Shown here: positions 36,101 to 46,220 of the stretch, piece by piece
Numbering within the stretch: the stretch's first letter is position 1
Layout of the letters: each line of letters starts with the position of its first letter
Assembly (NCBI GenBank): GCA_958510875.1
Contig: OY294070.1
Span: 41,492,306 to 41,556,305, forward strand
Source of the DNA: Endomychus coccineus
Taxonomy: Eukaryota > Arthropoda > Insecta > Coleoptera > Endomychidae
Direction of reading: 5' to 3'
Length of the DNA stretch: 64,000 nucleotides
Made by a program: the position numbers and the translations under genes
Notes under the pieces: model-generated
What the model was told of the DNA's origin: nothing
Databases searched by the model: none
Seen by the model: the letters and a program-made list of their open reading frames with translations, nothing else

Positions 36101-38417
36101 CCGAAAAACCCACTTTGGCCTTTTTCGGCTTCGATTTGCCAGGACTAGTCCACTGTTTCGACTGTTCTTTGGTCTCTGGTGTGTTGTGATCGATCCATGT
36201 TTCGTCCACGGCTACCAAACGGCGCAAAAAGTCCATTTTATCGCGTTTGAAGAAACACTCCTTTGAAGTTGTCGCGCTTGTTGTCAACAGAGAGCAAATT
36301 AGGCACCCATCTGGCAGATAGCTTTCTCATATTCAAAAATGTATGCAAAATGTTCCGTATCCGTTCGGTTGAGATGCCCATAGCCTAAGCAATCTCGTGC
36401 ACTTTAACTCGCCAATTGTTCGATATCATACCATGGATTTAATATCATACTATGGATTTTATCGACGATTTCTGGGGTTGTAACATCAATTGGACGACAA
36501 GAACGTTCTGCGTCCTTTCTGGTCATAATACCAAAACGAAAGTCAGTAATCCACTTGTGAATCGTTCCAATTGATGTGAAGAGTCCCCATAATGTTTAAC
36601 AAGCGATGCTTTGGTATGCGTGATGTTTTTTCCACGCAAGGAATAATGTTTAATAAGACGCGAAATTCACTTTTTTCAAAGTGCTAAGAATAATATACTT
36701 TAAAGATTCAACTATTGAATTAGACGAACCATATAAGCAACATAAGTTACTTACAATAAAAGAAAAGTACAAATTGGAAGCATTGCTGTACAATTATATA
36801 AATTTAAATATTGATTATGAAAGTAGAAATTTTACAAGGAATAATAATTTAAGTTTGATCAAATGTTACATAACTGTGGGACAAAAAAGGAATGGATATG
36901 TTGCGAGATTGTTGTTTAATGCATTGCCGAATAATTTTAAAAACTTGAAAGACTTAACAGCTGTAAACTGGAAAAATATAATTAGTAAAAATTTTATTGA
37001 AAAATGCAATATGTTAAATTCATCAAAAAGATGAGTTGAATGATTGATTAATGTTTATTAGTTAAATAAGGAAAAAAATGTGCAATTGGAAATAGGCTTT
37101 AATTAAAATTTATAATTTAGTTTTCAAGTTATTATTGTTAAGAATCAGGCCTGCGCATAGATGGAGAACCCATCTCAGCAGGGCAAATGTCATGTATTGA
37201 TAATTGTTGTATTAACACCTGAATAAATAAATAAATAAATAGCATTATATTGACTTGCTGTAAACAAATTTCTTTTAAAATAAAAATTGGAATGAATCTA
37301 TCTACCTATCTAACTTTTATCTACTGTTTTCAATATAATAAAGAAGTTCGAGATCTACCCTTGGGACAATTATTTAATAGTTCATTGTTACGAAGATAAA
37401 AAATTACTCCACTTCATGAATAGTGCCATTATTCTATATGGCAACGACATAAGACTTCAAATAGAGTATCGCTAGCATTTCTCTTACCTTGCAATTGCAT
37501 TTCCATATACTATTCTAATATTTTCAACAGAGTTTGAGTTTGGTGGTGTTCGAATATCATTTTTATCACTAGATTTCTTAAGAGAAAACCCAACTGAAGC
37601 ATTGTGTATAGAATATTTGCCAACAACCTCAGATATTTTCTGATATTCTTCTGATGCACTTCTAAGTGATGCTTTACGGACATGCATATTGTAGAAAAGA
37701 TCCTCTACAGTTATTATAGTGCCTTGGTTGCCTGCTACTGGTTTCAAGGAACCTTGTAAGTTTCCATCTATGTAGCTGGCTCTGAAATAGTAACAACGTT
37801 TCGAATAGTTATTCATATGTAAATGTCCACTCACGTATATGCACATATTTCAGTAGCCGTCTTTGAGGTTATGTTTAAGTGAGCGATGTGACTGATACTA
37901 GCAAGAGCTTCACCTCTAAAACCATAAGTACCAATTGAAGAGAGATCTTCATATTTTGTTAATTTAGAGGTTGTAAATCTTTCACATACAATTCCAAAGT
38001 CATCCTTCCTGATACCAGTTCCATTGTCCTGAATCTGGAAATAATATATCGTAAAATATATATCAACAGTATCGACATTTCACACTTAACGATGAAATTG
38101 AAAGTGTAAGTAAGATCTCACCTGTAACAACTTAAGCCCTCCATTTTTCACAGTTATCTGAATATTTGTGGATCTAGCATCCAAGCTGAAAAGATATTTT
38201 TGGTTAATAACTAAATCTATCTCCCAAATTTTACAGGAAATCAGGCTTGAAATTTGAGAATTGTTGCAATTTAGAATTATTGTGATCACAATATAAGATC
38301 TTACCTATTTTCAATTAATTCCTTCAAAGCATTTGAAGGTCTTTGAATAACTTCTCCAGCTGCAATTCTGTTTACAACATTTTCATCTAATCTTTTAATA
38401 CTCCCTGGTAAACTCAT
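20731..38417 (-). CDS. Mlh1: DNA mismatch repair protein Mlh1, 8 exons, C-terminal exon missing
   Basis: MutL homologue that pairs with Pms2/Mlh3-type partners in mismatch repair and meiotic recombination in the nucleus. Coding exons: 38417-38305, 38185-38122, 38034-37835, 37781-37488, 29286-29153, 27244-27018, 24821-24442 and 21167-20731. All have GT-AG borders and join in phase to about 616 codons. The N-terminal GHKL ATPase is visible: N-R-I-A-A-G-E-V, then E-L-I-E-N, D-N-G-T-G-I and G-F-R-G-E-A-L. Then come the transducer domain (A-G-N-Q-G-T...[16 protein letters not shown]) and the interaction domain ([15 protein letters not shown]). The reading stops at a donor at 20730. Homologues need about 100 more residues, which I could not find in this window. 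Introns reach 8 kb because of transposons. Confidence 0.96.
21190..21711 (+). other. exon-like island of unknown identity in an Mlh1 intron
   Basis: The stretch 21552-21711 is bounded by a fair acceptor (ttatcttag) and a good donor (acag|gtatgt). It is open for 53 codons, with the text [19 protein letters not shown] at its start, and is less A+T-rich than its surroundings. A second island upstream, at about 21190-21330, is also open ([13 protein letters not shown]). I do not recognise the protein. It could be captured exons, part of an unknown element, or chance. Confidence 0.3.
21847..22577 (+). mobile_element. mariner copy 1, internally deleted
   Basis: The ends read ta-tacgagggcaaggtgaaaa (21847) and cttaccctcgta-ta (to about 22577), an inverted pair flanked by TA. 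The body resembles the mariner copies at 25086 and 35608 (for example gattaaacattatttctt). It is about 0.73 kb, so much of the transposase frame is gone. Confidence 0.85.
22578..23400. other. no recognised gene
   Basis: A+T-rich intronic sequence of Mlh1. No motif was seen. Confidence 0.45.
23410..23650 (+). mobile_element. LINE RT fragment
   Basis: The text [14 protein letters not shown], then after a frameshift [13 protein letters not shown], is RT motif A with its preceding block. The same words occur in the larger LINE at 42060-43020, so this is a short fragment of that family. Confidence 0.75.
24021..24320. repeat. dispersed repeat B, pair of 17324-17597
   Basis: See repeat A. This copy has about 30 extra bases at 24165-24195. 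Confidence 0.75.
24442..24821 (-). CDS. Mlh1: Mlh1 exon 7 (linker)
   Basis: Low-conservation linker between the ATPase and interaction halves. It is recognised by [14 protein letters not shown], a block conserved across Mlh1 proteins. Rich in Lys, Glu and Asn. Acceptor gattgtag, donor GTAAGT. Confidence 0.93.
25084..26330 (+). mobile_element. mariner copy 2, near full length, decayed
   Basis: Starts at tacgaggacaaggtgaaaag and ends at gcttgcctccgta, about 1.25 kb, the usual mariner length. The plus frame 25560-25946 holds V-D-E-T-W-M-H-H (first catalytic Asp region), [12 protein letters not shown] and Y-A-E-L-L-D-R-F-D. Further on, P-P-Y-S-P-D-L-A-P is readable near 26060 after frameshifts. 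Several indels and stops make it inactive. Confidence 0.9.
26337..26344. repeat. P-like element target-site duplication, left
   Basis: GTATAACC, repeated exactly at 26923-26930. Confidence 0.92.
26345..26922 (+). mobile_element. non-autonomous P-element-like transposon with a THAP exon
   Basis: A 578-bp element. The inverted ends begin CACGGT(C/A)GTACATA... and contain ...ACAGGTCTG, and an exact 8-bp duplication flanks it, as in the P superfamily. Inside, 26520-26690 reads as a THAP zinc finger: C-x3-C-K at the start, then [13 protein letters not shown], and C-E-H at the end (C2CH layout). The exon is followed by a donor (AAG|GTGAGT) near 26708. The transposase catalytic part is absent, so it is a deletion derivative. 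A shorter relative lies at 38857-39110. Confidence 0.88.
26923..26930. repeat. P-like element target-site duplication, right
   Basis: GTATAACC, identical to 26337-26344. Confidence 0.92.
27018..27244 (-). CDS. Mlh1: Mlh1 exon 6
   Basis: Encodes [15 protein letters not shown], then [13 protein letters not shown] and L-L-G-S-N-N-S-R. Acceptor ctttta-g, donor GTAACG. Confidence 0.95.
27245..27660. other. no recognised gene
   Basis: A+T-rich intron sequence of Mlh1. Confidence 0.45.
27690..28800 (-). mobile_element. R1/Jockey-like LINE 3' end with RNase H domain
   Basis: Minus-strand text near 28750-28600 reads [12 protein letters not shown], then [10 protein letters not shown], the post-RT block of this group. 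Near 28400 comes W-F-T-D-G-S-K (RNase H first catalytic region). At 28250-28050 the RNase H body follows, and at 27950 [10 protein letters not shown] leads into the cysteine-rich end. The frame is broken several times. It differs in composition (more G+C) from the CR1-like LINEs nearby. Confidence 0.8.
28801..29152. other. no recognised gene
   Basis: A+T-rich intron sequence. Confidence 0.45.
29153..29286 (-). CDS. Mlh1: Mlh1 exon 5
   Basis: A 134-base exon. Encodes E-L-I-E-C-C, then [14 protein letters not shown] and F-I-N-H-R-L-V-D, the conserved core of the transducer domain. Acceptor ttttgcag, donor GTAAGT. Phases fit exons 4 and 6. Confidence 0.94.
29290..30380. other. unassigned, mixed composition
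   Basis: The block 29370-29900 is more G+C-rich than its flanks and open in short plus frames, but I find no protein motif. A short inverted repeat (gtcccaaggt...accttgggaca) occurs at about 30005-30065. It is probably a decayed repeat. Confidence 0.4.
30381..30455 (+). repeat. Helentron terminal-like repeat, first copy
   Basis: Shares gctattgcatatagctttt, atcgcgggctt and gaccgaatcaagaaattc with 30764-30850. The same sequence then precedes the endonuclease frame. Confidence 0.7.
30764..32050 (+). mobile_element. Helentron 3' part with endonuclease domain
   Basis: The frame 30882-31520 continues at 31538-31757 after a frameshift. Motifs: [11 protein letters not shown] (about 31065), L-L-A-E-T-C-M (about 31155), G-G-V-A-I-Y (about 31250), Y-I-S-P-N (about 31425), G-D-F-N-I-N-F-A (about 31545), G-T-T-I-D-A-V-F (about 31660) and S-Y-F-S-Y. 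This is the apurinic-type endonuclease appended to Rep-helicase proteins of animal Helentrons. The end at 32000-32045 (gctatgcaatagctttaccgc) mirrors the terminal repeat at 30764. The Rep and helicase domains are absent, so this copy is non-autonomous. Confidence 0.8.
32285..33423. mobile_element. 1.14-kb long-TIR element
   Basis: Inverted repeats of about 100-113 bp at 32285-32385 and 33311-33423. Shared blocks (read on plus at the left end): taatataatggta, gcgtagcc(c/t)aagtctgtg, aacttacaactcttg and ggatgtaagaggagct. The interior is A+T-rich and codes for no recognised transposase, though a minus frame of 104 codons (33256-32942) is present. TA lies at both borders, which would suit a Tc1/mariner-type or foldback MITE. 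Confidence 0.85.
33436..34560 (+). mobile_element. Decayed LINE RT and 3' domain
   Basis: Starts inside motif A ([10 protein letters not shown]). Then come the motif B equivalent G-T-P-L-D-S (expected G-V-P-Q-G-S), the catalytic box Y-A-N-D-S (expected Y-A-D-D-T), [10 protein letters not shown] and a C-terminal domain with Y-L-N-K-L near 34280. The first catalytic aspartate of the box has changed to Asn. The 5' part was lost where the long-TIR element abuts. Confidence 0.85.
34561..35060. other. unassigned, G+C-rich patch
   Basis: The patch 34660-34850 is clearly G+C-richer than its surroundings (gcgcgcg, ggcggcgtgcgc). No tRNA- or SINE-type promoter boxes or open frame were recognised. Confidence 0.4.
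35061..37245 (+). mobile_element. LINE remains, split by a mariner
   Basis: Left part (35061-35607): [15 protein letters not shown] (about 35190), then S-I-L-G-P-I-L (about 35395), catalytic L-A-D-D-T (about 35480) and L-N-A-D-K-T. Right part (36681-37034): a C-terminal LINE domain with [10 protein letters not shown] and L-L-F-N-A-L-P. The 3' end has (aaat)n at 37218-37240. Either one LINE was cut by the mariner with some loss, or two fragments are adjacent. Confidence 0.75.
35608..36680 (-). mobile_element. mariner copy 3, transposase mostly open
   Basis: The left end reads ta-cgagggcaaggtgaaaaag. The minus frame 36287-35727 (186 residues) holds [37 protein letters not shown] and Y-S-P-D-L-T-P-C-D. 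The second catalytic aspartate (expected D-N-A-P-A-H) is Val, so the enzyme would be dead. The N-terminal DNA-binding part is broken upstream (36290-36680), and the far 5' terminal repeat is missing. Confidence 0.92.
37488..37781 (-). CDS. Mlh1: Mlh1 exon 4
   Basis: Encodes [16 protein letters not shown] and S-E-E-Y-Q-K-I, the end of the ATPase and the start of the transducer domain. Donor GTAAGA at 37487. The following intron is about 8.2 kb and holds many transposons. Confidence 0.96.
37835..38034 (-). CDS. Mlh1: Mlh1 exon 3
   Basis: Encodes I-Q-D-N-G-T-G-I (ATPase motif II), the C-E-R-F-T-T-S-K lid and [11 protein letters not shown] (motif III). Acceptor atttccag, donor GTGAGT. Confidence 0.96.
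38122..38185 (-). CDS. Mlh1: Mlh1 exon 2
   Basis: A 64-base exon after an acceptor ttttcag. Encodes [12 protein letters not shown] and G-G-L-K-L-L-Q. Donor GTGAGA. Confidence 0.95.
38305..38417 (-). CDS. Mlh1: Mlh1 exon 1
   Basis: Starts at the ATG ([11 protein letters not shown]). It holds the [12 protein letters not shown] motif and E-L-I-E-N of the ATP-binding site. The donor GTAAGA follows at 38304. The next exon restores the frame. Confidence 0.95.
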
Positions 38418-38856
38418 TATATATTTCTGATTCTAGCAGTTTTGTTACTGTTACTCATTATTATTATTTTAAAAAAATGTAGGATTTCTCATCAGTCAAT
38501 AAATTCTACAAGATCCATTTCTTTTATTTATTTCTTATTTCAATGCCATTTTATCATAAAATAATCAAATTGGTATAATTTAAATGCCTTATCGAGAGTG
38601 GAGAAGTATTAATAGTATTATAAACTATAAAATCGGCATTGCCATGCTGTTGCTGTTATGATCATGTTATGTATGATTATTAAGATTGATATTTATGCTT
38701 TTTGATTAAATTTATAAAATATAAATACGTTACATACGGTAACTTATAACTTTAAATTATTTCATATTCATAGATTCGGAACATTCTAATCATAGAACAA
38801 CATTCTAATATTTAAATTCCGTTGAAAAAACTTCTATTCAATGTTAAAATCTGAAC
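38418..38856. other. Mlh1: Mlh1 upstream region
   Basis: A+T-rich sequence 5' of the Mlh1 start codon, where the promoter should lie. No clear core promoter element was identified. Confidence 0.4.
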
Positions 38857-39110
38857 CACGGTCGTACATACAGGTCTGGGAACTCTATGTTTGACATGAG
38901 TCTCTTATATGTCGCCAAACTCGTAGTCCCTCGCTCAGCCACCAGCTAGCGCTTGGATCGAAGTATAGCAACCATCGCATTATTAAGTAAAATAATTTTT
39001 CTCGTAACGCAATATTTAGTATTCTGATTTGAGAGAGGAATAGAACTGTTACTCTTGTCAAAATGTATTACTCACATTAAAAAGTTCGCAGACCTGTATG
39101 TACGACCGTG
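38857..39110 (-). mobile_element. P-like MITE, 254 bp
   Basis: Perfect inverted ends of about 22 bp starting CACGGTCGTACATACAGGTC. The interior matches parts of 26345-26922 in opposite orientation (for example gagtaacagttctattcc) but lacks the THAP exon. The flanks show no clear 8-bp duplication. Confidence 0.88.
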
Positions 39111-39153
39111 GTTCTGGCTAAAGAATCTTGCTTTCCGATCTCGAAATTCCATG

Positions 39154-39186
39154 CATAGAGATCATATAGAATAGACGATCTCTATG
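39154..39186. repeat. minimal remnant of the 49378-50043 MITE
   Basis: CATAGAGATCATATAGAATAG followed almost at once by GATCTCTATG, that is, the two terminal repeats of the MITE brought together. Confidence 0.65.
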
Positions 39187-40357
<1,171 letters not shown>

Positions 40358-40559
40358 CGGTCTATCAATAACTACCTTGGGTTCGAGGTTCCCACGGTAT
40401 TTATGTCAAGGTAGCTTATACTAAACAATATGTTTATATTATCGTAACGGTAAACATATTGATTGTGTATCGGCTATGAATTATAAACATTTGAATTAAT
40501 TACATTTAATAATAGAAATAAGGAGGTATTCTGTAATTTAGGGATTTTAGGTAATCTCG

Positions 40560-43025
40560 TATAGGGATGGAAGATTCCTATACTACACTAGGAATGGAAA
40601 CTTACATACCTCATACCAACAAATCACCATCATCTGGTGAAGGATGGTTCAATAAAATCTGTTCTAGGACCGTCGCTTCAAAACAAACAACATACCGTCG
40701 TTGGCGCGATGTCTGGAGACCAGAACAAAATATGTTGAAGCCAGAAATATGTGCAATGAAACAGTAAATGTTTCGAAAGAGTCATATTATGCCTAATTAA
40801 GATCAAACCTTATCAAATGCCCGAGGGGCTCACATTCGTTTTGGACCTTCGCCAAAGCAATTGGTAGGAATTTCACTTCCAGTTAATTCCTTCCCCCAAA
40901 CAAAGGTACAATGGCTAGTGCACCTCAAGAAAAAGCCAACCTTCTTCCTGGAATGTTTGCAGCAAATTCAACTTTGAATTCACAAGGGAAGGACCCTCCT
41001 AATATTGCTGCCATCGATAGCAATTTGCCTGAAATTTTTAGCGATGCATTCTGATTGCTAACAGAAAAATGTTGTTACTTGCTCCTAACACAAATCATAT
41101 CGATCATTTCTTGTCAATAAAAATTCATCTTCCCGTCTCGTCTCAAAATAAACTAAACTTCTTTGACACAAACAAAAGTAATTACTTAAAAAGTTAAATT
41201 AATATTTCTGACAGATTAGAAAAGAAATTAATTGTTTTACAAGGCTGACTCCGATTTTAACTTCATGTGTAATAATTACTATTTTTGTTTTTAAAATGAC
41301 TAACATCTCAGTACGTAGTGGGTTTAGATCATATACCTATTATCCTAATAGGATTAGGATAATAGGTCTATGGTTTAGATATAGGAAGTGTTTAGAACAA
41401 CGTTAGTGAAGGTATCCAAATAACTTATAATATACAGCCTGTTTCATTTATAGTAAAAATTAGACGCAGGGTAACCTGTACACTAATATAAAATAATTTC
41501 AAACAGAGCTTGCTTATTTCCTATGCTCATTTGTTTCTTCTGATGAGTAATAAGGTCGGCCAAAATATGATGGCGGGTACCTCTTATTTTTTAGAGAAGG
41601 GTATATAATAATTCTTGAACTATTCTGTACAGATCCCTACAACCATGTACTGGGTGAATGGCTAAAAAGGGTGTTATCAAAAATTGAAACAACATATACG
41701 GTGTTTCATTGAAAAAAAGGGAGTTTGATTTGCGACAAACTTATGCGCAACCTGTATATTTATAAATAATTTTAATTTGTACCTCTCTGCAGTCCCTACA
41801 ATTATTTTATTCAATATTTTTTGTAGCTCTAATAATGACTGAGATATTGTACTTGGACCACTCTGTATACTGAAATTCTAGGGTGTTTAATTTTAGACCT
41901 TTATTCTAGTAATGTATAATTTTACCTCTAGATTTTGGAAAAGTATACCCTGTTCGTAGAATATCTTCAGGGAAAGTTGAATCTATGAAGTATAAAGGAT
42001 CTATATACGGCTTGAATTTGTATTACATAGTTCGTTAAATTTATAATTTGTCTTTCGTCAGCGCACAATTATCTCAATACCAGTCTATGGGGCCAGACGG
42101 AATTCCATCTGACGTTCTCAAATAATGTCCGAATTAACATCAGTTTCCTGCAGGTTGTTTAGCTTTTCATAAAAACTTGGTGTGTTTCCTTCCAGCTGGA
42201 AGACAGCTAGAGTGAAACTAATTCCAAAAAAGGAAAGAAGACCCTTTGTAATAATTATAGACCCATTGCACTATTATCTGTGATCTCAAGGAGAATCAAC
42301 ATTGAGCTCATCAAATACCCAGAAAGCTACAAAATTGTGAATGACCGGCAATCTGGCTTTCGTTAGCAGAGATCAACAGGACACCTGCGTGTCTACGTAA
42401 CACATGTATGGTAGAAATCTATTGAAAAACATGGTGTATCTCTAGCCGTAGCATGGGATGTCTCCAAAGCATTTGACCGAATCTGCCACCAAAGCCTTCT
42501 TGGGAAACTTCTGTTATATGGTTTGCCGCCTCAACTTTGTCGCTTGCTATCAAGTTTTCTCCCAGGTAGATCACTCCATGTGGTGATTGACGGAGTATCC
42601 TCTGATACAATGGCAATCAACGCTGGTGTTCCACAGGATCTGTCTTGGCGCCAACTTTGTTTCTGCTCCATATCAATGATCTACTGGAAGTGACCACCTG
42701 TCCCGTCCACGGCTTTGCAGATGGTGGTACTCTTCATACCGCTTTCTCATCTATAGCCCCTATACCATCCATTGAAGCCAGAGGACCGAAACAGGGACAA
42801 GTTGACGCAATTAATGAAGATCTGGCAAAAATTTTAAAAACTCAAGCTTGTATCTTTTCCAGGAAGGCGGATGCCACAACCCCTAATATGATGATGTCAA
42901 GTAGCAGCAGCGGATCTACCATACAGTGGGAGCGGTGCGGGGGGGGGGGTCTAAGGTGCCCTGGGGCTAACAATGGATGTAGTAATGTAATAGGCAATAT
43001 CTATGTAAAAGTACAACAAAAGTGG
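40560..43025 (+). mobile_element. LINE, interrupted and decayed
   Basis: 40640-40760 reads W-F-N-K-I-C-S-R-T-V-A-S-K-Q-T-T-Y-R-R-W-R. 40915-41050 reads K-A-N-L-L-P-G-M-F-A-A-N-S-T-L. Both are EN-RT linker blocks. After about 1 kb of other sequence, 42080 reads M-G-P-D-G-I-P-S-D-V-L-K, then broken RT blocks, and 42650-42770 gives L-L-H-I-N-D-L-L-E and F-A-D-G-G-T-L-H-T, where the second catalytic Asp is Gly. Stops are frequent. 23410-23650 is from the same family. The C-terminal block at 44990-45320 may be its displaced end. Confidence 0.8.
41055..42055. other. insertion inside the LINE, unclassified
   Basis: A+T-rich and without coding. Phrases such as cctgtatatttataaa and ccactctgtata resemble the ends of short insect MITEs, but no matching terminal pair was established. 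Confidence 0.35.
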
Positions 43026-43039
43026 TATTAAGCAGCCTG

Positions 43040-44375
43040 GAAAAACTTTCAAAATTATAAACTTTTTTAAAACTCCAGTAACAGACCCCGAAAGCGAAGT
43101 GACTAAGTTAGATGAAAACATGTACACGGACGCTCAAGTTAGTCCAGTTTTGGCTGAAAATCAAATACAAATCGAAATAATTGATATTTTCAGTAATAAA
43201 TTTAAAACATGTATTATTTCAAAAGTTCTAAAAGCTCTATTTTTTGCTGTTATGATTGATACAACATAAGAACTAAGTAAGGAAGATCAATTAAGTAATA
43301 AATCTGAAAAATCAGACATATTATATAATAATACAGGAGTACCTCAAGGAAGTATTGCAGGACCAATTCTATTCCTAATTTTTATAAATGATTTGTGTTA
43401 TATAACAGAAAATTTAAATGTGAATGGGAACATAACCATATTTGCGGACGATACAAATTTGGCTATGGGAGCGGAAGATGAACAAAATCTCTCAATTTAA
43501 GCAACAAACACCTACACAAAGGCAAAAAACTGGTTTCAACAAAATAACCTTATTCTAAATGAGGATAAAACCAAAATGGTGGTTTTTAGTACAAATCACA
43601 GTAGGAAAAACAAACCAGAATTTATTAAATTGGAAGAACAAAACTTGGAAGTAAATCATCATACTAAGTTCTTAGGCATCTTACTAGACCGCTTTCTGGA
43701 CTGGAAAGAACATATAGAATATATTGCTAGTAAGTTAAATAAGGTTTTCTATGCAATTAGAATAACTGCAAAATACTTAAATGAACCAACATCAAGAACG
43801 CTTTACCATGCCAATTTTGAATCTGTCATGCGATATGGACTAATATTTTGGGGAATAGGCTCAACAGTAGAGAACATTATTATTATCCAAAAAAAGGTAC
43901 TCCGAATCATATATAAGAGGGATTTTAGACAGTCATGCAGATGACTTTTCAGAGAGAAAAGAATTTTCAATGTATATGGTCTTTATCTATACGAGTGCCT
44001 GATGTTCTTACAAAGAAACAAGAGCAAATTTGGAATAATCAAAGAATCAAACTCCAGATATGAAACCAGATCTATTAACATAAACTACCCTAAACATTCA
44101 CTTTGTTTGACTGGAAAAAATCCATCTTACATGTGTATAAGAATATTTAATAAGCTACCGAATACTATTAAATCAATAGGAAACCAGAATCAGTTCAAAA
44201 CAAAAATAAAAAAATTGCTCCTAGATCTTGAACCGTACAATGTAGATGACTATATGAATCATATCTTCTGAAATGTGCTATACTTTTGACGTCATTTCTT
44301 TTTTAGCTTTATGTATACATGTATATATGAGGTTAATTCAGAAATAAAGAAATATTATTATTATTATTAGATACC
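43040..44375 (+). mobile_element. LINE RT and C-terminal domain
   Basis: Motif [11 protein letters not shown] (43338), catalytic F-A-D-D-T-N (43440), F-L-G-I-L-L-D (43670), A-I-R-I-T-A-K-Y-L and F-R-Q-S-C-R (43920), then N-Y-P-K-H-S and R-I-F-N-K-L-P, ending D-D-Y-M-N-H-I-F at 44271. The tail is (ATT)n at 44350-44368. Only single stops at 43498 and 43942 interrupt it. The same wording at 18066-20402 shows it is the same family. Confidence 0.9.
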
Positions 44376-44389
44376 TAGAAATTGCAATA

Positions 44390-44890
44390 AATGGAAATGG
44401 TGAACCAATGTCAAAGAAATAAAGGAATCTTTTCCACGATTTACAGAAGTGCATGATCATTCAACCAATGGACTATCATTAAAAATTGTGAAATTAATAC
44501 AAGATAACGGATTCAGCTTTGAAAAGTGTCGCGGTCAAGGTTACGATGGGGCAGTTGTTACGAGCGGAGTGTATTGGGAGTTCAGGCCCTAATAAAAGAA
44601 ACACAGCCGAAAGCCAACTTTATTCACTTTGCAGCCCACAAATTAAATTTGGTAGTTGGAGATGCAGTAAATTGTTCTGTGGAAATCCAGTCATATATTG
44701 CAATTATGGAAGAAACATGTATTTTTTGCAAACAGTTTATGTCGGTGGGATGTACTAGCAAATATATCAGAAGAAAAGGAAATAACTATAAAAAGAATAA
44801 ATTCAATACGCTGGGCAGGCCAAGTAACATATTTGCTCAACTTAAGGTTTTTGGACAGCATCAAAGCACCGGATAAAATAATTTTTAATA
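44390..44890 (+). mobile_element. hAT (ZMYM-type) transposase fragment
   Basis: Translation across broken frames gives E-S-F-P-R-F-T-E-V-H-D-H-S, then F-E-K-C-R-G-Q-G-Y-D-G-A (about 44520-44550), K-A-N-F-I-H-F-A-A-H-K-L-N-L-V (about 44610-44655) and V-E-I-Q-S-Y. These are the catalytic-core blocks (including the R-G-Q-G-Y-D-G-A signature) of ZMYM-like hAT transposases. No terminal repeats were found. Confidence 0.82.
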
Positions 44891-44989
44891 GTAATAAGAG
44901 ATGGAAGCTGATTATATTAGATATGCAAGATTTAAAGTTCCGCTACTGTCAAGTACAACTATTTCTATGAATTCTTCCATATCCATGCT

Positions 44990-45320
44990 CGAGATCGTCA
45001 CCAACAACACCTTCTCATGGGATCGTGGTCAGAAATCTCATCTGTTGTTCCACCACGAGTTTCCAGATAGGCGGACTGGACGAGCTAAAACTAGTCACCC
45101 CGTCACTGTCAAGCTCGAGACCTGCCGAACTTCCTTCCTACCAGACTGCATTTTCTTATCCAACAGCAAAATTGTGGAACTCTTTGCCTAGTGAGGTCTT
45201 ACCCTATGCCTATAACCTCCGATCCTCCAAGAAAAATACGAATGCCTATCTCCTCTCCCTACATTCCACTGCTAGCTTGCACACAATGTTCTTTGAACAT
45301 TATGTTTTCCTCTCATGTAG
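44990..45320 (+). mobile_element. LINE C-terminal fragment
   Basis: Two overlapping frames carry R-T-G-R-A-K-T-S-H-P-V, then A-K-L-W-N-S-L-P-S-E-V and Y-N-L-R-S-S-K-K-N-T-N-A-Y-L, the terminal block of several insect LINE groups. It may be the displaced 3' end of the LINE at 40560-43025. Confidence 0.7.
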
Positions 45321-46220
45321 TCAAAGTATAAAAGAAAAGTTGTCGAAATCGGGAGTACTGAAGATGTTTATGGAACCGGTTTCAAAACAAAGTAAACTTT
45401 GATTTCAATATGAAACTGGCTTGTGACAAAAACAAATAACAACTAAGTAGGTATTTCAGGGAATGATTTTTACTTCTCCCGCTGTACATAGTATAAGGTT
45501 CAAAGTGGTAAAATGTGTGATCAATCGATCATTGACTTCCCTAACTTTTGTTAGCGAAATAGCTTTCAGACACTTCTGTCGGTTTGTTTTGATTGTAGAA
45601 ACAAAAAACATATTTGAAATGTTTTGGAGATGGGTAAAAGGTGTTTAATTATACTCTGTTTCATTGGAATTTTATTCAAACATAACATAACAAACAACAC
45701 AAAAATATTAAGCTTGTGTTACTAAGTAAAAAAAGTATGATTTCAAATTTCTCAAAAAGTAAGAAAATTTGGTTTCTTGTAATCATTGAATAATTAATTT
45801 ATATAGCAAAAAATACATATGGATATAATTTGACACTTTGGACATTTCAAGTAATAGTGCTTTGGAAGCAGTAGGAACAACACTCCTGACACTAATCAAA
45901 TCTTTTTCCAAACATATATAATAGAAATAAATAGTAATAAGTAATAGAAAATAAAATAAACACTACTGGATAAAAAAGTACACTTCAACTCATTCTGAGG
46001 ATGCTGCTGTTTGTGCCAAATCATTTTTTTGAAGAACTTCTACAACTTAGTTAACATTCCCATGTCTTGTGATTTTCAGACTTGACACATGAAAGCTGGC
46101 TTAACCAATTTATGTATGTATTCTTTCAACTTGAAGTATAAGTGTCTCTCATAATTACAATATTCACATTAATATTCTCTTTCATCTTTCTTGATACTTC
46201 ACATTCCTGTATATTAACAT
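45321..46220. other. no recognised gene
   Basis: A+T-rich. 45510-45580 resembles 24340-24410 in reverse (gatcaat(t/c)gatca, cttttgttagc). It includes the likely 3' UTR of the zinc-finger gene. Confidence 0.4.
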
